DNA of 64,000 bases, taken from Aurantibacter aestuarii. Lineage in GTDB: Bacteria; Bacteroidota; Bacteroidia; Flavobacteriales; Flavobacteriaceae. Position 1 is the stretch's first letter. Each line of letters opens with the position of its first letter. The translations under genes and the position numbers were made by a program. The stretch covers positions 62,001 through 126,000 of the forward strand of contig NZ_PXOQ01000006.1 of the NCBI RefSeq assembly GCF_003008425.1, read 5' to 3'. Positions 53,113 to 61,694 of this stretch are shown one piece after another. The notes under the pieces are model-generated. The model did no database searches, was not told the origin of the DNA, and saw nothing but the letters and a program-made list of their open reading frames with translations.

Positions 53113-53913
53113 ATGAGTATACAAAACACTTATTTCGAAACCAATAAAGCGACATGGAACACTAAAGTCGATGTACATGCTAAGAGTGAGATGTATAAAT
53201 TAGAGGCTTTTAAGAAAGGTGAAACGTCCTTAATGCCTTATGAATTAAATGCTTTAGGTGATGTTAGCGGGAAATCTTTATTGCATTTGCAATGCCATTT
53301 TGGGCAAGATACTTTAAGTTGGAGTAGAGCAGGAGCAACATGTACAGGTGTAGATTTTAGTGATAAAGGTATTGAGTTAGCAAAGTCTTTAAATGAAGAA
53401 TTAGGTTTAGATGCCGAGTTTGTGTGTTGTAATGTTTTAGATACGTCCACGTATGTTAAAGGTACTTTTGATATTGTTTTTACCAGTTATGGTGTAATTG
53501 GTTGGTTGCCCGATTTAAAACCTTGGGGACAAATGATTGCTGAAAAACTAAAACCTGGAGGTGTTTTTTATATTGTAGAATTTCATCCTATTGTGTGGAT
53601 GTTTGACTATTTAGAAGGAAAAGCTGTTATGACTTATGGTTATATGCAGGATGAGGTTATTTATGAAGCGTATGAAGGTACGTATGCAGATACAGCTTCT
53701 AAAATGATAAGTAAAGAATATGGCTGGAACCATGGTTTAAGCGAAGTTATAAATGCTTTAACTGAAGCTGGTTTGCATATAGATTATTTAAATGAACACA
53801 ATGCATCGCCTTATAATATACTACCAGATTTGGTTGAAACTCCAAATGGTATGTTTGAAACCAAAGACCATTTATATCCTTTAATTTTTGAATTGAAAGC
53901 GACGAAGGTTTAG
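53113..53913 (+). CDS. Class I SAM-dependent methyltransferase
   Basis: The 266-residue protein has a degenerate SAM motif I (LLHLQCHFGQDTLSWSRAGA), acidic motif GVDFSDKGIELAKSL, and LKPGGVFYIVEFHPIVWMFD. The substrate is unknown. It is divergent from the DUF6503 gene over 76 bp and is followed at once by the heptanucleotide repeat array that borders the mrr island. Confidence 0.88.
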   Translation: MSIQNTYFETNKATWNTKVDVHAKSEMYKLEAFKKGETSLMPYELNALGDVSGKSLLHLQCHFGQDTLSWSRAGATCTGVDFSDKGIELAKSLNEELGLDAEFVCCNVLDTSTYVKGTFDIVFTSYGVIGWLPDLKPWGQMIAEKLKPGGVFYIVEFHPIVWMFDYLEGKAVMTYGYMQDEVIYEAYEGTYADTASKMISKEYGWNHGLSEVINALTEAGLHIDYLNEHNASPYNILPDLVETPNGMFETKDHLYPLIFELKATKV

Positions 53914-53917
53914 TCTA

Positions 53918-53987
53918 CAGTTTGCAGTCTTCAGTCTTCAGTTGGCAGTCTGCAGTCTTCAATTATCAGTTATCAGTTATCGGTTTT
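53918..53987. repeat. Heptanucleotide repeat array, left border of mrr island
   Basis: Ten consecutive 7-base units start with CAG or a one-base variant, such as CAGTCTT, CAGTTGG, CAGTCTG, CAGTTAT. The register is kept exactly from 53918 to 53987 while the last three or four bases vary. Confidence 0.85.
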
Positions 53988-54024
53988 TATTACTTATATT
54001 CTGGTGTTGGCAACAGTACTTTTT

Positions 54025-54891
54025 TCATATTTTCGAAAACCAATCGGCATTTACTGTTACTTCTTCGATAAGTTCTGTCTTAACTCCGAGATTAAATTCC
54101 TTTAATTTATCACACAATAAATCTCCATCTATTAAATCAATTGGCGGAGCTCCATCTCTTGTAGCTTCTTTAATTGCTTCTCTTGTATAATTACCTGTTG
54201 TAATAAAAAGTCCCTTATCAGCTCTTCCTTGCATCGCTCCTCTAAAATCTCTAATATCTCCAGAACCAACAGAACCTTTATACCTTTTAGATTGAAAAAA
54301 TACGTGAAAACTTAAAAATCCATTTAGTCGTACAATTCCTTTTCCGTCAATTCCACCATCGCTTGATTTTCCAGTGACTTCTACTTGAACAAATCCACTT
54401 TCTCGTAAAATTCTTTGGCAAAGTCTTTCAAACGCAGAAGGTTCGATTTTTAAAATAACTGAAATCAGATGTTCTTTCCAATCAATTTCTTCTTCTATTT
54501 CGTTCTCAATTTCTTTTTTGGTTTGCTTTTTATCAGTTTTCGGCTTTCTAACTTTTTCCCTGACAGTTTTTAGTATTTCGTCGGAATCTAATTCAGTTGT
54601 ATCAATTTCATTATCAACTAAAGCCCAAACTCCTCGAGAAGAATTGTCAATTAACCCATATTTTTTTAAATAAGTTCTTGCCCAAGCTAATCGATATTCA
54701 ACTTTAGATTGAACTCCATTTTCATCGTGAGGTATTTCTAATATTTCGTCATCAATTTCAGCTACTTCATAAACTTTTTCATTTATCTCGTCAATCGAAC
54801 CGGAGCCTCCTAATAATTTGAGAGCTTCCAATGTTGGAATCATCAATTTATCGTGAGTTGGTACTTTATTAAAAATCTTTTTTCTTCCCAT
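54025..54891 (-). CDS. mrr: Mrr-type restriction endonuclease
   Basis: The 288-residue protein has an Mrr N-terminal winged-helix domain (about 10-95, LEALKLLGGSGSIDEI ... GVWALV). A Lys/Glu-rich coiled linker (about 105-140) follows, then the Mrr catalytic domain. The PD-(D/E)xK site is Asp182 in GGIDGKG with Gln200-Ser-Lys202 (FFQSKRY), and Glu155 lies in the first helix. Mrr cuts methylated DNA in E. coli; target here is unknown. It may be a defence gene gained as part of the small island bounded by heptanucleotide repeats. The 155-residue gene upstream is on the same strand. Confidence 0.92.
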   Translation of the reverse strand: MGRKKIFNKVPTHDKLMIPTLEALKLLGGSGSIDEINEKVYEVAEIDDEILEIPHDENGVQSKVEYRLAWARTYLKKYGLIDNSSRGVWALVDNEIDTTELDSDEILKTVREKVRKPKTDKKQTKKEIENEIEEEIDWKEHLISVILKIEPSAFERLCQRILRESGFVQVEVTGKSSDGGIDGKGIVRLNGFLSFHVFFQSKRYKGSVGSGDIRDFRGAMQGRADKGLFITTGNYTREAIKEATRDGAPPIDLIDGDLLCDKLKEFNLGVKTELIEEVTVNADWFSKI

Positions 54892-54972
54892 TCGGTTTTT
54901 TTGTATTGTGGCTAAAGGTTTTGTATAAGAAAAGTCGGCAAAAAGAGCAACGTACTTAGGTTAAGCCTAAAA

Positions 54973-55440
54973 CTAGTAATTTTTTTTATACTTTGTTGGC
55001 AGCTGGTTTCTTATTTGATTCAATAATTTAAAAAATTCAGTTCCATTAAATTCAGTCCATTTTTTTGAGTATAATCGTTTTTCATTTTGAATCAGCCTAA
55101 TTTCAGGTTCAGAACATTTAAAGTATAATTCAACATTATATAATTTTATTACCCAACTTTTGAAGTGGTCATTTGGGGTTTCTAATTCCAAATTGTTATG
55201 AAATATTAATCCGTTCGATTTGAAAATTTCCGCAAACACTTTGTTCCAGTATGAGTAAGTTCTGTTTTGTATTAGTTCAAAGTCAACAATGTCAGATATA
55301 ATTTTTTCGAGTCCAATATATTCATCAGTTCCATCGATTCCTATTAAATTTCCTGTAATTCGAGTCGCATTTATGTTATACCAACCCATTCTGGTTCCGT
55401 CAAAATCAAAAGTCCAATCTGGAAAGTTCGTTACTCTCAT
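54973..55440 (-). CDS. Hypothetical protein upstream of mrr
   Basis: The 155-residue protein has no signal peptide. It shows an alternating strand/helix pattern with many Trp and Tyr (FPDWTFDFDGTRMGWYNINATRI, VELYFKCSEPEIRLIQ). I recognise no family or catalytic motif. It is 81 bp upstream of mrr and on the same strand, inside the repeat-bounded segment. A link with mrr is possible but unproved. It might be an orphan cargo gene. Confidence 0.5.
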   Translation of the reverse strand: MRVTNFPDWTFDFDGTRMGWYNINATRITGNLIGIDGTDEYIGLEKIISDIVDFELIQNRTYSYWNKVFAEIFKSNGLIFHNNLELETPNDHFKSWVIKLYNVELYFKCSEPEIRLIQNEKRLYSKKWTEFNGTEFFKLLNQIRNQLPTKYKKNY

Positions 55441-55611
55441 TCTTTATAGTTTGAGTTTTGTCAACTTGCTGCCAACTTGTTATATCACAACTTTTGTTAC
55501 TGTTATCTCGTAAATATAATTTAATTATTTTATACCATGAGACTTTTGTTTTTGTAGTTTAAATAGAACTATTAAGAAGTGAAACTCCAATTTGATTATC
55601 ATTTAAAATAA

Positions 55612-55646
55612 AAAAGTCTCAAATTAACATCTAATTTGAGACTTTT
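55612..55646 (-). terminator. Terminator after msrA (perfect 15-bp hairpin)
   Basis: AAAAGTCTCAAATTA (55612-55626) pairs with TAATTTGAGACTTTT (55632-55646), loop ACATC. Its minus-strand copy is followed by TTATTTTAAATG. It serves msrA, whose stop is at 55708, beyond the heptanucleotide array. Confidence 0.88.
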
Positions 55647-55656
55647 AAATTGCTAA

Positions 55657-55705
55657 CAGCTAACAGCTAACAGCTAACAGCTAACAGCTAACAGCTAACA
55701 GCTAA
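55657..55705. repeat. Heptanucleotide repeat array, right border of mrr island
   Basis: Seven exact tandem copies of CAGCTAA, with a partial copy in front. The array ends 2 bases before the msrA stop codon. It shares the CAG start and 7-base period with the array at 53918. Confidence 0.93.
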
Positions 55706-55707
55706 TC

Positions 55708-56361
55708 TTACTTCAATACACTTGGCATTTTACGCTTAAATTTGTTTAACCTAGGGATTGACACATTTTGTATGTAAGGATTTTCTGGATGTAATTTTTC
55801 GTAATCTTGGTGGTAATCTTCGCCCATCCAAAATTTTTGAAACGGATACACTTCCGCAGCTATTTCTGCATTTAATTGTTTTGCTAAAGCTGCTTTTTTA
55901 GTGTCTATAATTTGTTTTTGCTCGTCATTTTGATAAAACAAAATCGAGCGGTATTGAGAACCATTATCGGGACCTTGTCCGTTTACTTGTGTAGGGTTTT
56001 GAGAGGCAAAATAGACATCTACCAAAGTTTCAAAACTCACTTCGTTAGCATCGTAAATAACTTCTACAGCTTCTGCATGACCTGTTCTTCCTGTATTGCT
56101 AGCTTCGTAGGTTGGGTTTTTAGTATGTCCGCCTGCATATCCATTATAAACTTCCTTAACACCTTTTACACTTTCGTAAACAGCTTCTACACACCAGAAA
56201 CAACCAGATGCAAAATAGGCTTTAGATAAGCCTTCTTCCATTGGCACTTCTACAGGTTTGGCGTTTGTAACTTCATTTTGTTTTTCGGACATTTTATTTT
56301 GAGCTGTGTTTTGACAGCTAAACATTAAAATGGTAATTAGAGATAAAATAATAGATTTCAT
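55708..56361 (-). CDS. msrA: Peptide methionine sulfoxide reductase A (lipoprotein)
   Basis: The start is at 56361 (MKSIILSLITILMFSCQN), giving a lipoprotein with Cys at 16; a longer frame from 56445 has no signal. The 217-residue protein has the MsrA motif ASGCFWCVEAVYESVKGV (nucleophilic Cys in GCFWC), YNGYAGGHTKNPTYE and the C-terminal FWMGEDYHQDYEKLHPENPY. It reduces methionine-S-sulfoxide, here probably in exported proteins. It stands behind the zinc-ribbon-type gene's terminator. Confidence 0.95.
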   Translation of the reverse strand: MKSIILSLITILMFSCQNTAQNKMSEKQNEVTNAKPVEVPMEEGLSKAYFASGCFWCVEAVYESVKGVKEVYNGYAGGHTKNPTYEASNTGRTGHAEAVEVIYDANEVSFETLVDVYFASQNPTQVNGQGPDNGSQYRSILFYQNDEQKQIIDTKKAALAKQLNAEIAAEVYPFQKFWMGEDYHQDYEKLHPENPYIQNVSIPRLNKFKRKMPSVLK

Positions 56362-56430
56362 AGGGTTTCTTTTTTCTTTTTGTCGAATAAAATTAAAAAA
56401 CCTTAATTTGAAAAGGTATAAAATTGTCAC

Positions 56431-56466
56431 AAAAAAAGCCTTCAAATGGTATTGAAGGCTTTTTTA
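56431..56466 (-). terminator. Terminator after the coiled-coil gene
   Basis: AAAAAAGCCTTCAA pairs with TTGAAGGCTTTTTT across a 6-base loop. T run on the minus strand. Confidence 0.9.
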
Positions 56467-56484
56467 TATCTTTTTTGCTTAGGA

Positions 56485-57264
56485 TTATAGTTTTGCAAAC
56501 ATTTTATCCATTTTAGCTTTTTGTTCTTCAGCTAATTCTGCATCTACTAATATACGTCCAGAATGTTCGTCTGTAATAACTTTTTTACGTGCAGCAATTT
56601 CCATTTGTACTTGTGGTGGAATTGTAAAGTAAGAACCTCCAGAAGCACCTCTTTCAATTGGTACAACAGCTAAACCGTTTTTAGCCGCATGACGTATACG
56701 CTCGTAAGCTTTTACTAAACGATCTTCTAATTTATCTTTATATTCTGCCGATTTTTCAGCTAAAGCTTCTTCTTCCTTTTTCGTTTCGTTTAAGATAGCA
56801 TCTAATTCACCTTTTTTGTGTTTTAAATGGTCTTCACGCTCGGAATTGTGTGCTTTAGTTTTATCAATCACTTCTTTTTTCTGCTCAATTTGAGCTTTGA
56901 ACTCACGAATGTGTTTCTCTGCTAATTCAATTTCTAATTCCTGAAATTCAACTTCTTTAGTTAAAGAATCAAATTCACGATTGTTACGAACATTTTTTTG
57001 TTGTTCGGTATATTTTTTAATTAAAGCTTTAGACTCTTCAATTAAATTTTTCTTATCGCTAATTTGTGTGTCTATGTCTTTTAAACTGTTCTCTAACTTT
57101 TCTAAACGTAATTGTAATCCAGAAACTTCATCTTCTAAATCGCTCACCTCTATTGGTAATTCGCCACGAACACTTCTTATTTCGTCAATTCTTGAATCGA
57201 TAAGTTGTAAATCATATAACGCTCTTAAACGTTGCTCTACCGTAGTTTCTTTCTTTTTTGCCAT
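56485..57264 (-). CDS. Coiled-coil protein of the C4-type zinc-ribbon (CdsZ-like) family without the cysteines
   Basis: The 259-residue protein is a long coiled coil (about residues 30-175), then a C-terminal segment RGASGGSYFTIPPQVQMEIAARKK, TDEHSGRILVD. The family normally has CxxC followed by CxxCGR in this segment. Here positions 208, 211 and 235 are Ser and 232 is Asp, so no cysteine remains. The segment layout (IPPQ, GRIL) is otherwise retained. The family may act in nucleic-acid handling; role unknown. It lies 3 bp after the Nif3-like gene and is probably co-transcribed. Confidence 0.85.
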   Translation of the reverse strand: MAKKKETTVEQRLRALYDLQLIDSRIDEIRSVRGELPIEVSDLEDEVSGLQLRLEKLENSLKDIDTQISDKKNLIEESKALIKKYTEQQKNVRNNREFDSLTKEVEFQELEIELAEKHIREFKAQIEQKKEVIDKTKAHNSEREDHLKHKKGELDAILNETKKEEEALAEKSAEYKDKLEDRLVKAYERIRHAAKNGLAVVPIERGASGGSYFTIPPQVQMEIAARKKVITDEHSGRILVDAELAEEQKAKMDKMFAKL

Positions 57265-57267
57265 GTT

Positions 57268-58362
57268 TTAAAAATACTTAACAGGATTTGTGTTTGTCTC
57301 TGATAAAATGATGGCAAAATTATGAATTTTTTTTGTAAGTATCGCTACTAATCCGTTTTTTGTGAACTGTTCGCTCTCATAATGTCCAATATCGGCTAAA
57401 AGGATGTCGTTTTCGGCACTAAAAAAGTCATGGTATTTTAAGTCGGAAGTTACGTAAACATCTGCTTTTGCTCTCTTTGCTGCAGCTATACCAAATGCGC
57501 CAGAGCCACCTAATACTGCAACACGTTTTACGGTTTTATTTAAAAATTTAGAATGTCTAATAGTACTGGTTTGCATATAAGATTTTAAATATTCTAAAAA
57601 TGCTTTTTCTGGAAGTTCTGTTTCCAGTTCTCCTACCATGCCAATACCAATGGTCTGGTTGTCGTTTTCTATAGAAATTACTTCGTAAGCTACAGTTTCA
57701 TAACTATGGTTTTGGTGTAATGCAGAAATGATCTTAGACTCTAAATGTTTAGGAAAAAGCACTGAAATTTGAGTTTCTGGCTCTGTACGAAGTTCATTTC
57801 TTTCGCCTTTTACAGGATTGGATAAATCGTTCCCCATAAATGTACCTTCGCCATTTACATTAAAACTACAATTGCTGTAGTGCTCAATATGTCCCGCTCC
57901 AGCATTAAATAAAGCTTCTCTAAGATCTTTAGCTTCGTCATCTGGTACGTAAGTGGTTAATTTTTTTAAAGTGTTTTTTTGCGGTATTAAAATCTTGGTG
58001 TCTTTTAGTTGTAACTGATTGCAAATCATTTTATTTACACCAATTACCGAATTATCTAAAGCGGTATGAATGGCATAGATGGCAATATTATGTTGTATCG
58101 CTTTTAAAACTGTGCGCTCCACATAAGTTTTTCCTGTAAGACTTTTTAAACCCTTGAAAATAATAGGATGAAAGCTGCATATAAAGTTACAGCCTTTTGC
58201 TATCGCTTCGTCCACAACCGCTTCGGTGGTATCTAAAGTTACTAAAATACCTTTTAGTTTTTCAGTTTTATCGCCTACCAAAAGACCCACATTGTCAAAA
58301 TCTTCTGCGTAAGCAATAGGAATTTCAGTTTCTATAAGTTGAATGACGTCGGATATGTGCAT
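57268..58362 (-). CDS. Nif3-like dinuclear metal centre protein
   Basis: The 364-residue protein matches the YbgI/YqfO (Nif3) family: DNVGLLVGD, NFICSFHPIIFKGLKS, AIYAIHTALDNS (His and Asp metal ligands). An inserted middle domain (about 130-240) of the YqfO type follows, then VLGGSGAFGIAAAKRAKADVYVTSDLKYHDFFSAE and LLADIGHYESEQFT. Hexameric toroid in known members. Annotated by some as GTP cyclohydrolase type 1-like, but activity is unsettled. It precedes the coiled-coil gene with a 3-bp gap and is divergent from lpxK. Confidence 0.92.
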   Translation of the reverse strand: MHISDVIQLIETEIPIAYAEDFDNVGLLVGDKTEKLKGILVTLDTTEAVVDEAIAKGCNFICSFHPIIFKGLKSLTGKTYVERTVLKAIQHNIAIYAIHTALDNSVIGVNKMICNQLQLKDTKILIPQKNTLKKLTTYVPDDEAKDLREALFNAGAGHIEHYSNCSFNVNGEGTFMGNDLSNPVKGERNELRTEPETQISVLFPKHLESKIISALHQNHSYETVAYEVISIENDNQTIGIGMVGELETELPEKAFLEYLKSYMQTSTIRHSKFLNKTVKRVAVLGGSGAFGIAAAKRAKADVYVTSDLKYHDFFSAENDILLADIGHYESEQFTKNGLVAILTKKIHNFAIILSETNTNPVKYF

Positions 58363-58430
58363 AATATTTTGTGGTTTAAAGAATAAAACAAATATAAAAT
58401 TTTTACTTTCGTTACAAGTTATAACCGTCC

Positions 58431-59444
58431 ATGAAACTATTAAGACTTTTATTATTTCCTATAGTGCCTATTTATTATTTAGTGACTTGGCTTAGAAATA
58501 AGGCTTACGATTATGGTTGGTTTGCTTCAAAATCTTATAATTTTCCACTTATTTGTGTAGGAAATTTAAGTGCTGGAGGAACAGGAAAGTCTCCTATGGT
58601 TGGTTATTTAATTCAGCTTTTAAAAGATGATGTTAAACTGGCTACTTTAAGCCGAGGTTACGGTAGAGAAAGTAAAGGTTTTGTTTTAGCAGATAAGAAC
58701 TCTAGCTTTAAAGCGGTTGGAGATGAAAGTTTTCAGTACTTTGAAAATTTTAGTACAGACATTACCGTTGCGGTTTGTGAAGACCGACAAAATGGAATTG
58801 AACAATTAAGATCTTTGGAGCCTACTCCTGACGTTATAATTTTAGATGATGCATTTCAGCATAGAAAAGTTAAAGCAGGTTTAAATATACTTTTAACGAC
58901 GTATTATAGCTTATTTACAGACGATATAGTCTTGCCTACAGGAAATTTAAGAGAACCAAAGTCTGGTTATAAAAGAGCACAAATTATTGTGGTTACTAAG
59001 TGCCCAGAGCATTTAAGTGAAGAAGAAAAACAAAAAATAACGGCTAAGATAAACCCATTAGAGCATCAAAGTATCTACTTTAGTTATATAGGTTACTCTA
59101 AAACAGTAAAGTCAGTAGATAACGAGTTAAGTTTGGATACGTTTAAAGATTTCACCTTAGTTACTGGTATTGCAAATGCCAATCCATTGGTTAAATATTT
59201 AAAAGCTGAAGGCTTAGTCTTTAAGCATTTGGAATATAAAGATCACTACAATTTTAATGCTTTGGATATTTTAAAAATAAGTAACTCGGGTGAGTTGATT
59301 TTAACTACAGAAAAAGATTTTATGCGCCTAAAAGATGAACCGCTTTTAAAGGATAAATTATTTTATTTACCAATAACGGTACATCTAGACAAACCAGAAC
59401 AATTTAATACTAAAATTAAAACTTACATAGCTGCTAATCTATAA
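58431..59444 (+). CDS. lpxK: Tetraacyldisaccharide 4'-kinase
   Basis: The 337-residue protein phosphorylates lipid A disaccharide at the inner membrane. An N-terminal membrane-facing helix (about 5-25) precedes the P-loop GNLSAGGTGKSPM (Lys53), and DVIILDDAFQHRKV is the DxDD-type metal site. VTGIANANPLVKYLKAEG is the C-terminal domain link. Length agrees with the family (about 330). Its 3' end overlaps the convergent histidine kinase gene by 11 bases. Confidence 0.94.
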   Translation: MKLLRLLLFPIVPIYYLVTWLRNKAYDYGWFASKSYNFPLICVGNLSAGGTGKSPMVGYLIQLLKDDVKLATLSRGYGRESKGFVLADKNSSFKAVGDESFQYFENFSTDITVAVCEDRQNGIEQLRSLEPTPDVIILDDAFQHRKVKAGLNILLTTYYSLFTDDIVLPTGNLREPKSGYKRAQIIVVTKCPEHLSEEEKQKITAKINPLEHQSIYFSYIGYSKTVKSVDNELSLDTFKDFTLVTGIANANPLVKYLKAEGLVFKHLEYKDHYNFNALDILKISNSGELILTTEKDFMRLKDEPLLKDKLFYLPITVHLDKPEQFNTKIKTYIAANL

Positions 59445-61659
59445 TTTTAGCTTTTGTAAGTTCGGTATACAATATTTTCTCAAACACATCTTGTTTAAAA
59501 GGTTTAGAAATAATGTTTGTAAATCCAGTTTCTTTAAATTCTTTAATTTTGTCGTCTAAAGTTACTGCGGTTAGTGCAAATATGATAAGATCTTTATTAA
59601 ATGCTCTAATTTGTTTGGTGGCTTCAATACCACTTATACCTGGCATATGAATATCCATTAAAATAACATTGTATTTATCCTGTTTAGCTGCTATTACAGC
59701 GTCTTCTCCATTGTCTACAATACTGCTGCTAATATTCATTTTTGATAAAATCTTTTGAGTAATCATCTGGTTAATTTTATTATCCTCAACAATTAAAACA
59801 TTTATTTTATCTAATTCTTTTTTACTGATGTTTCTAAAGTAGTTTTCAGCGGTTTGTTCTTCAACTTTATCGGCTTTAATCATAGGAATTTCAAAATAGA
59901 ATAAGGTTCCTTTATCTATTTCACTTTCAATATTTATAGTGCCGCCTAAAACATCTATTAATCCTTTAACAATGGATAAACCTAGACCGGTTCCTCCATA
60001 TTTTCGGTTTATTTCTACAGAGCCTTGAGAGAAACTTTCAAAAATATTGTCTTGCTTTTCTTGGCTTATACCAATTCCGTTGTCTTCAACTTCAAAAAGT
60101 AATCTGTATTTTAATTTCTTATGACTTTGTTTTTTTACCCTAACCCAAATGGTGCCATCTTTTGTAAATTTTATAGAGTTTCCAATAAGATTTATTAAAA
60201 TTTGAGAGAGTTTTACTTGGTCTGAAATAAATGTTTCTGGTAAATCTTTATCGTAGTCTAAGCTAATTTTTACGCTGTTATTTGTTTGTGCGTTGTTAAG
60301 TGCAGAGATTATGTTTTGTATATTTTGCTTTAGATTAAATGGTTGATTTTCTACGTCAACTTTTTGTGCTTCAATTTTATTAACTTCTAAAATGTCATTA
60401 ATAAAAGTAAGTAAATAGTCTCCTGAAAATTTTAGAGATTTTAGATGATGTATTTGTTCTTTTTTTGGTTCTTCATCCAAAAGAATATTGGTTAAACCAG
60501 TAACCGCATAAAGAGGTGTTCTAAGTTCATGCGTAACGGTAGATAAAAAGTTAGCTTTTGCTTTTGTAGCTTGTTCTGCTTTATCTTTTGCAATTACTAA
60601 TTCTTTGTTTTTTTTAGAAAGTTCGGAATTAGATTTTTTACGAATAGTGTTGTTTTTATAAAGCGAAATGGTAAATAATGATAGTATGGTTATTAAAGCA
60701 ATACTTAATAATGTGGTGACTTTATTTATAGCTTTAGTATTCTTAAGTTCTTCAAAATTTTCAATTTTTTCAATTTGATATTCTGTTTCGTTATTACTTA
60801 AAAATTCCAAACGTTTTTTTGTAGAAAGTTTGGTGCTTTTAACAGCGTCTAATGAGTCGTTATAACGTATGTGTTTTTTTAAATAATAAATTGCCTTTTC
60901 ATTTTCACCTTTAAGTGCTTCTATATCGCTAATTACTATAAAGCTGTTTTTTAAAACCTCTATAATATTATTGTCTTCCGCAATCATATAACCTTTATAA
61001 GAAGTTCTTGCACCACTGTCTAAATTAATTAGCCTAGATTCAATATGTCCTTTATAAAGATAGGCGGCGCTTAAAATGTCTAAGTCTTTTTTCTGATTGG
61101 CATTTTTTATACAATTGTCAAAAGCTTCAAGAGCGTAGGTGAATTCGTCTTGTTTATAGTGTGCAATTCCTTTTTTAAGAGTGGTATACAGTTCTTCATC
61201 TATATTGCCGGCTTCTTTAAATAAGTCTTTGGCAATCTCATAATATTTTTTAGAGCTATCAAATCTAAATTGAGCTAAAAAGTTGTCTGCTAAACCATCG
61301 TAACTTTTGGCAAGACTATTTTTATCATCTACTAATTCTTGTTTTTCAATTGCTTTTCTAAAAGATAACTCTGCTTCTTCATACTCTTCCATTTCTAAAA
61401 GAAGTAATCCAATTTGATAATATACTGCTCCTGTAATTTTGTTTTCCTTGATGTCTTTTGCTATTTTTAAAGCATCATCAAAATCTTTTCGGGCTTGGTA
61501 GTACTGGTCAGTTTCCTTGCTGTTTTTTCCTTTTTCTAGAAGATTTTTAACCTGACTTTTAAAATTGTTTAACTCCTGTGTTGTAAATTCCTGTGCAAGC
61601 AAATGGCTTTTACAAAAAAGTAAAACACAAAAAAGTAAAACTAATTTTAAAGATTTCAT
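59434..61659 (-). CDS. Hybrid histidine kinase with periplasmic TPR sensor and receiver domain
   Basis: The 741-residue protein has a signal peptide (1-22), TPR-like helical repeats (about 30-290), one membrane helix (about 314-334), a coiled linker, HisKA with STVTHELRTP (His377), HATPase (N box NLIGNSIKF, DNGIGI, GGTGLGLSIV) and a receiver domain. In the receiver, NVILMDIHMPG gives phospho-acceptor Asp669, with Lys719 in SKP. There is no HPt or DNA-binding domain, so the output goes to an unlinked partner or stays within. The stimulus is unknown. The 3' end overlaps lpxK by 11 bases. Confidence 0.93.
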   Translation of the reverse strand: MKSLKLVLLFCVLLFCKSHLLAQEFTTQELNNFKSQVKNLLEKGKNSKETDQYYQARKDFDDALKIAKDIKENKITGAVYYQIGLLLLEMEEYEEAELSFRKAIEKQELVDDKNSLAKSYDGLADNFLAQFRFDSSKKYYEIAKDLFKEAGNIDEELYTTLKKGIAHYKQDEFTYALEAFDNCIKNANQKKDLDILSAAYLYKGHIESRLINLDSGARTSYKGYMIAEDNNIIEVLKNSFIVISDIEALKGENEKAIYYLKKHIRYNDSLDAVKSTKLSTKKRLEFLSNNETEYQIEKIENFEELKNTKAINKVTTLLSIALITILSLFTISLYKNNTIRKKSNSELSKKNKELVIAKDKAEQATKAKANFLSTVTHELRTPLYAVTGLTNILLDEEPKKEQIHHLKSLKFSGDYLLTFINDILEVNKIEAQKVDVENQPFNLKQNIQNIISALNNAQTNNSVKISLDYDKDLPETFISDQVKLSQILINLIGNSIKFTKDGTIWVRVKKQSHKKLKYRLLFEVEDNGIGISQEKQDNIFESFSQGSVEINRKYGGTGLGLSIVKGLIDVLGGTINIESEIDKGTLFYFEIPMIKADKVEEQTAENYFRNISKKELDKINVLIVEDNKINQMITQKILSKMNISSSIVDNGEDAVIAAKQDKYNVILMDIHMPGISGIEATKQIRAFNKDLIIFALTAVTLDDKIKEFKETGFTNIISKPFKQDVFEKILYTELTKAKIID

Positions 61660-61694
61660 TTTCAGGATTAAAGCGTATAACTTTTAAAATAACG

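Noticed and set aside
55652-55705. CRISPR-like array
   Set aside because: The unit is 7 bases, tandem and without spacers, and no cas gene is nearby.
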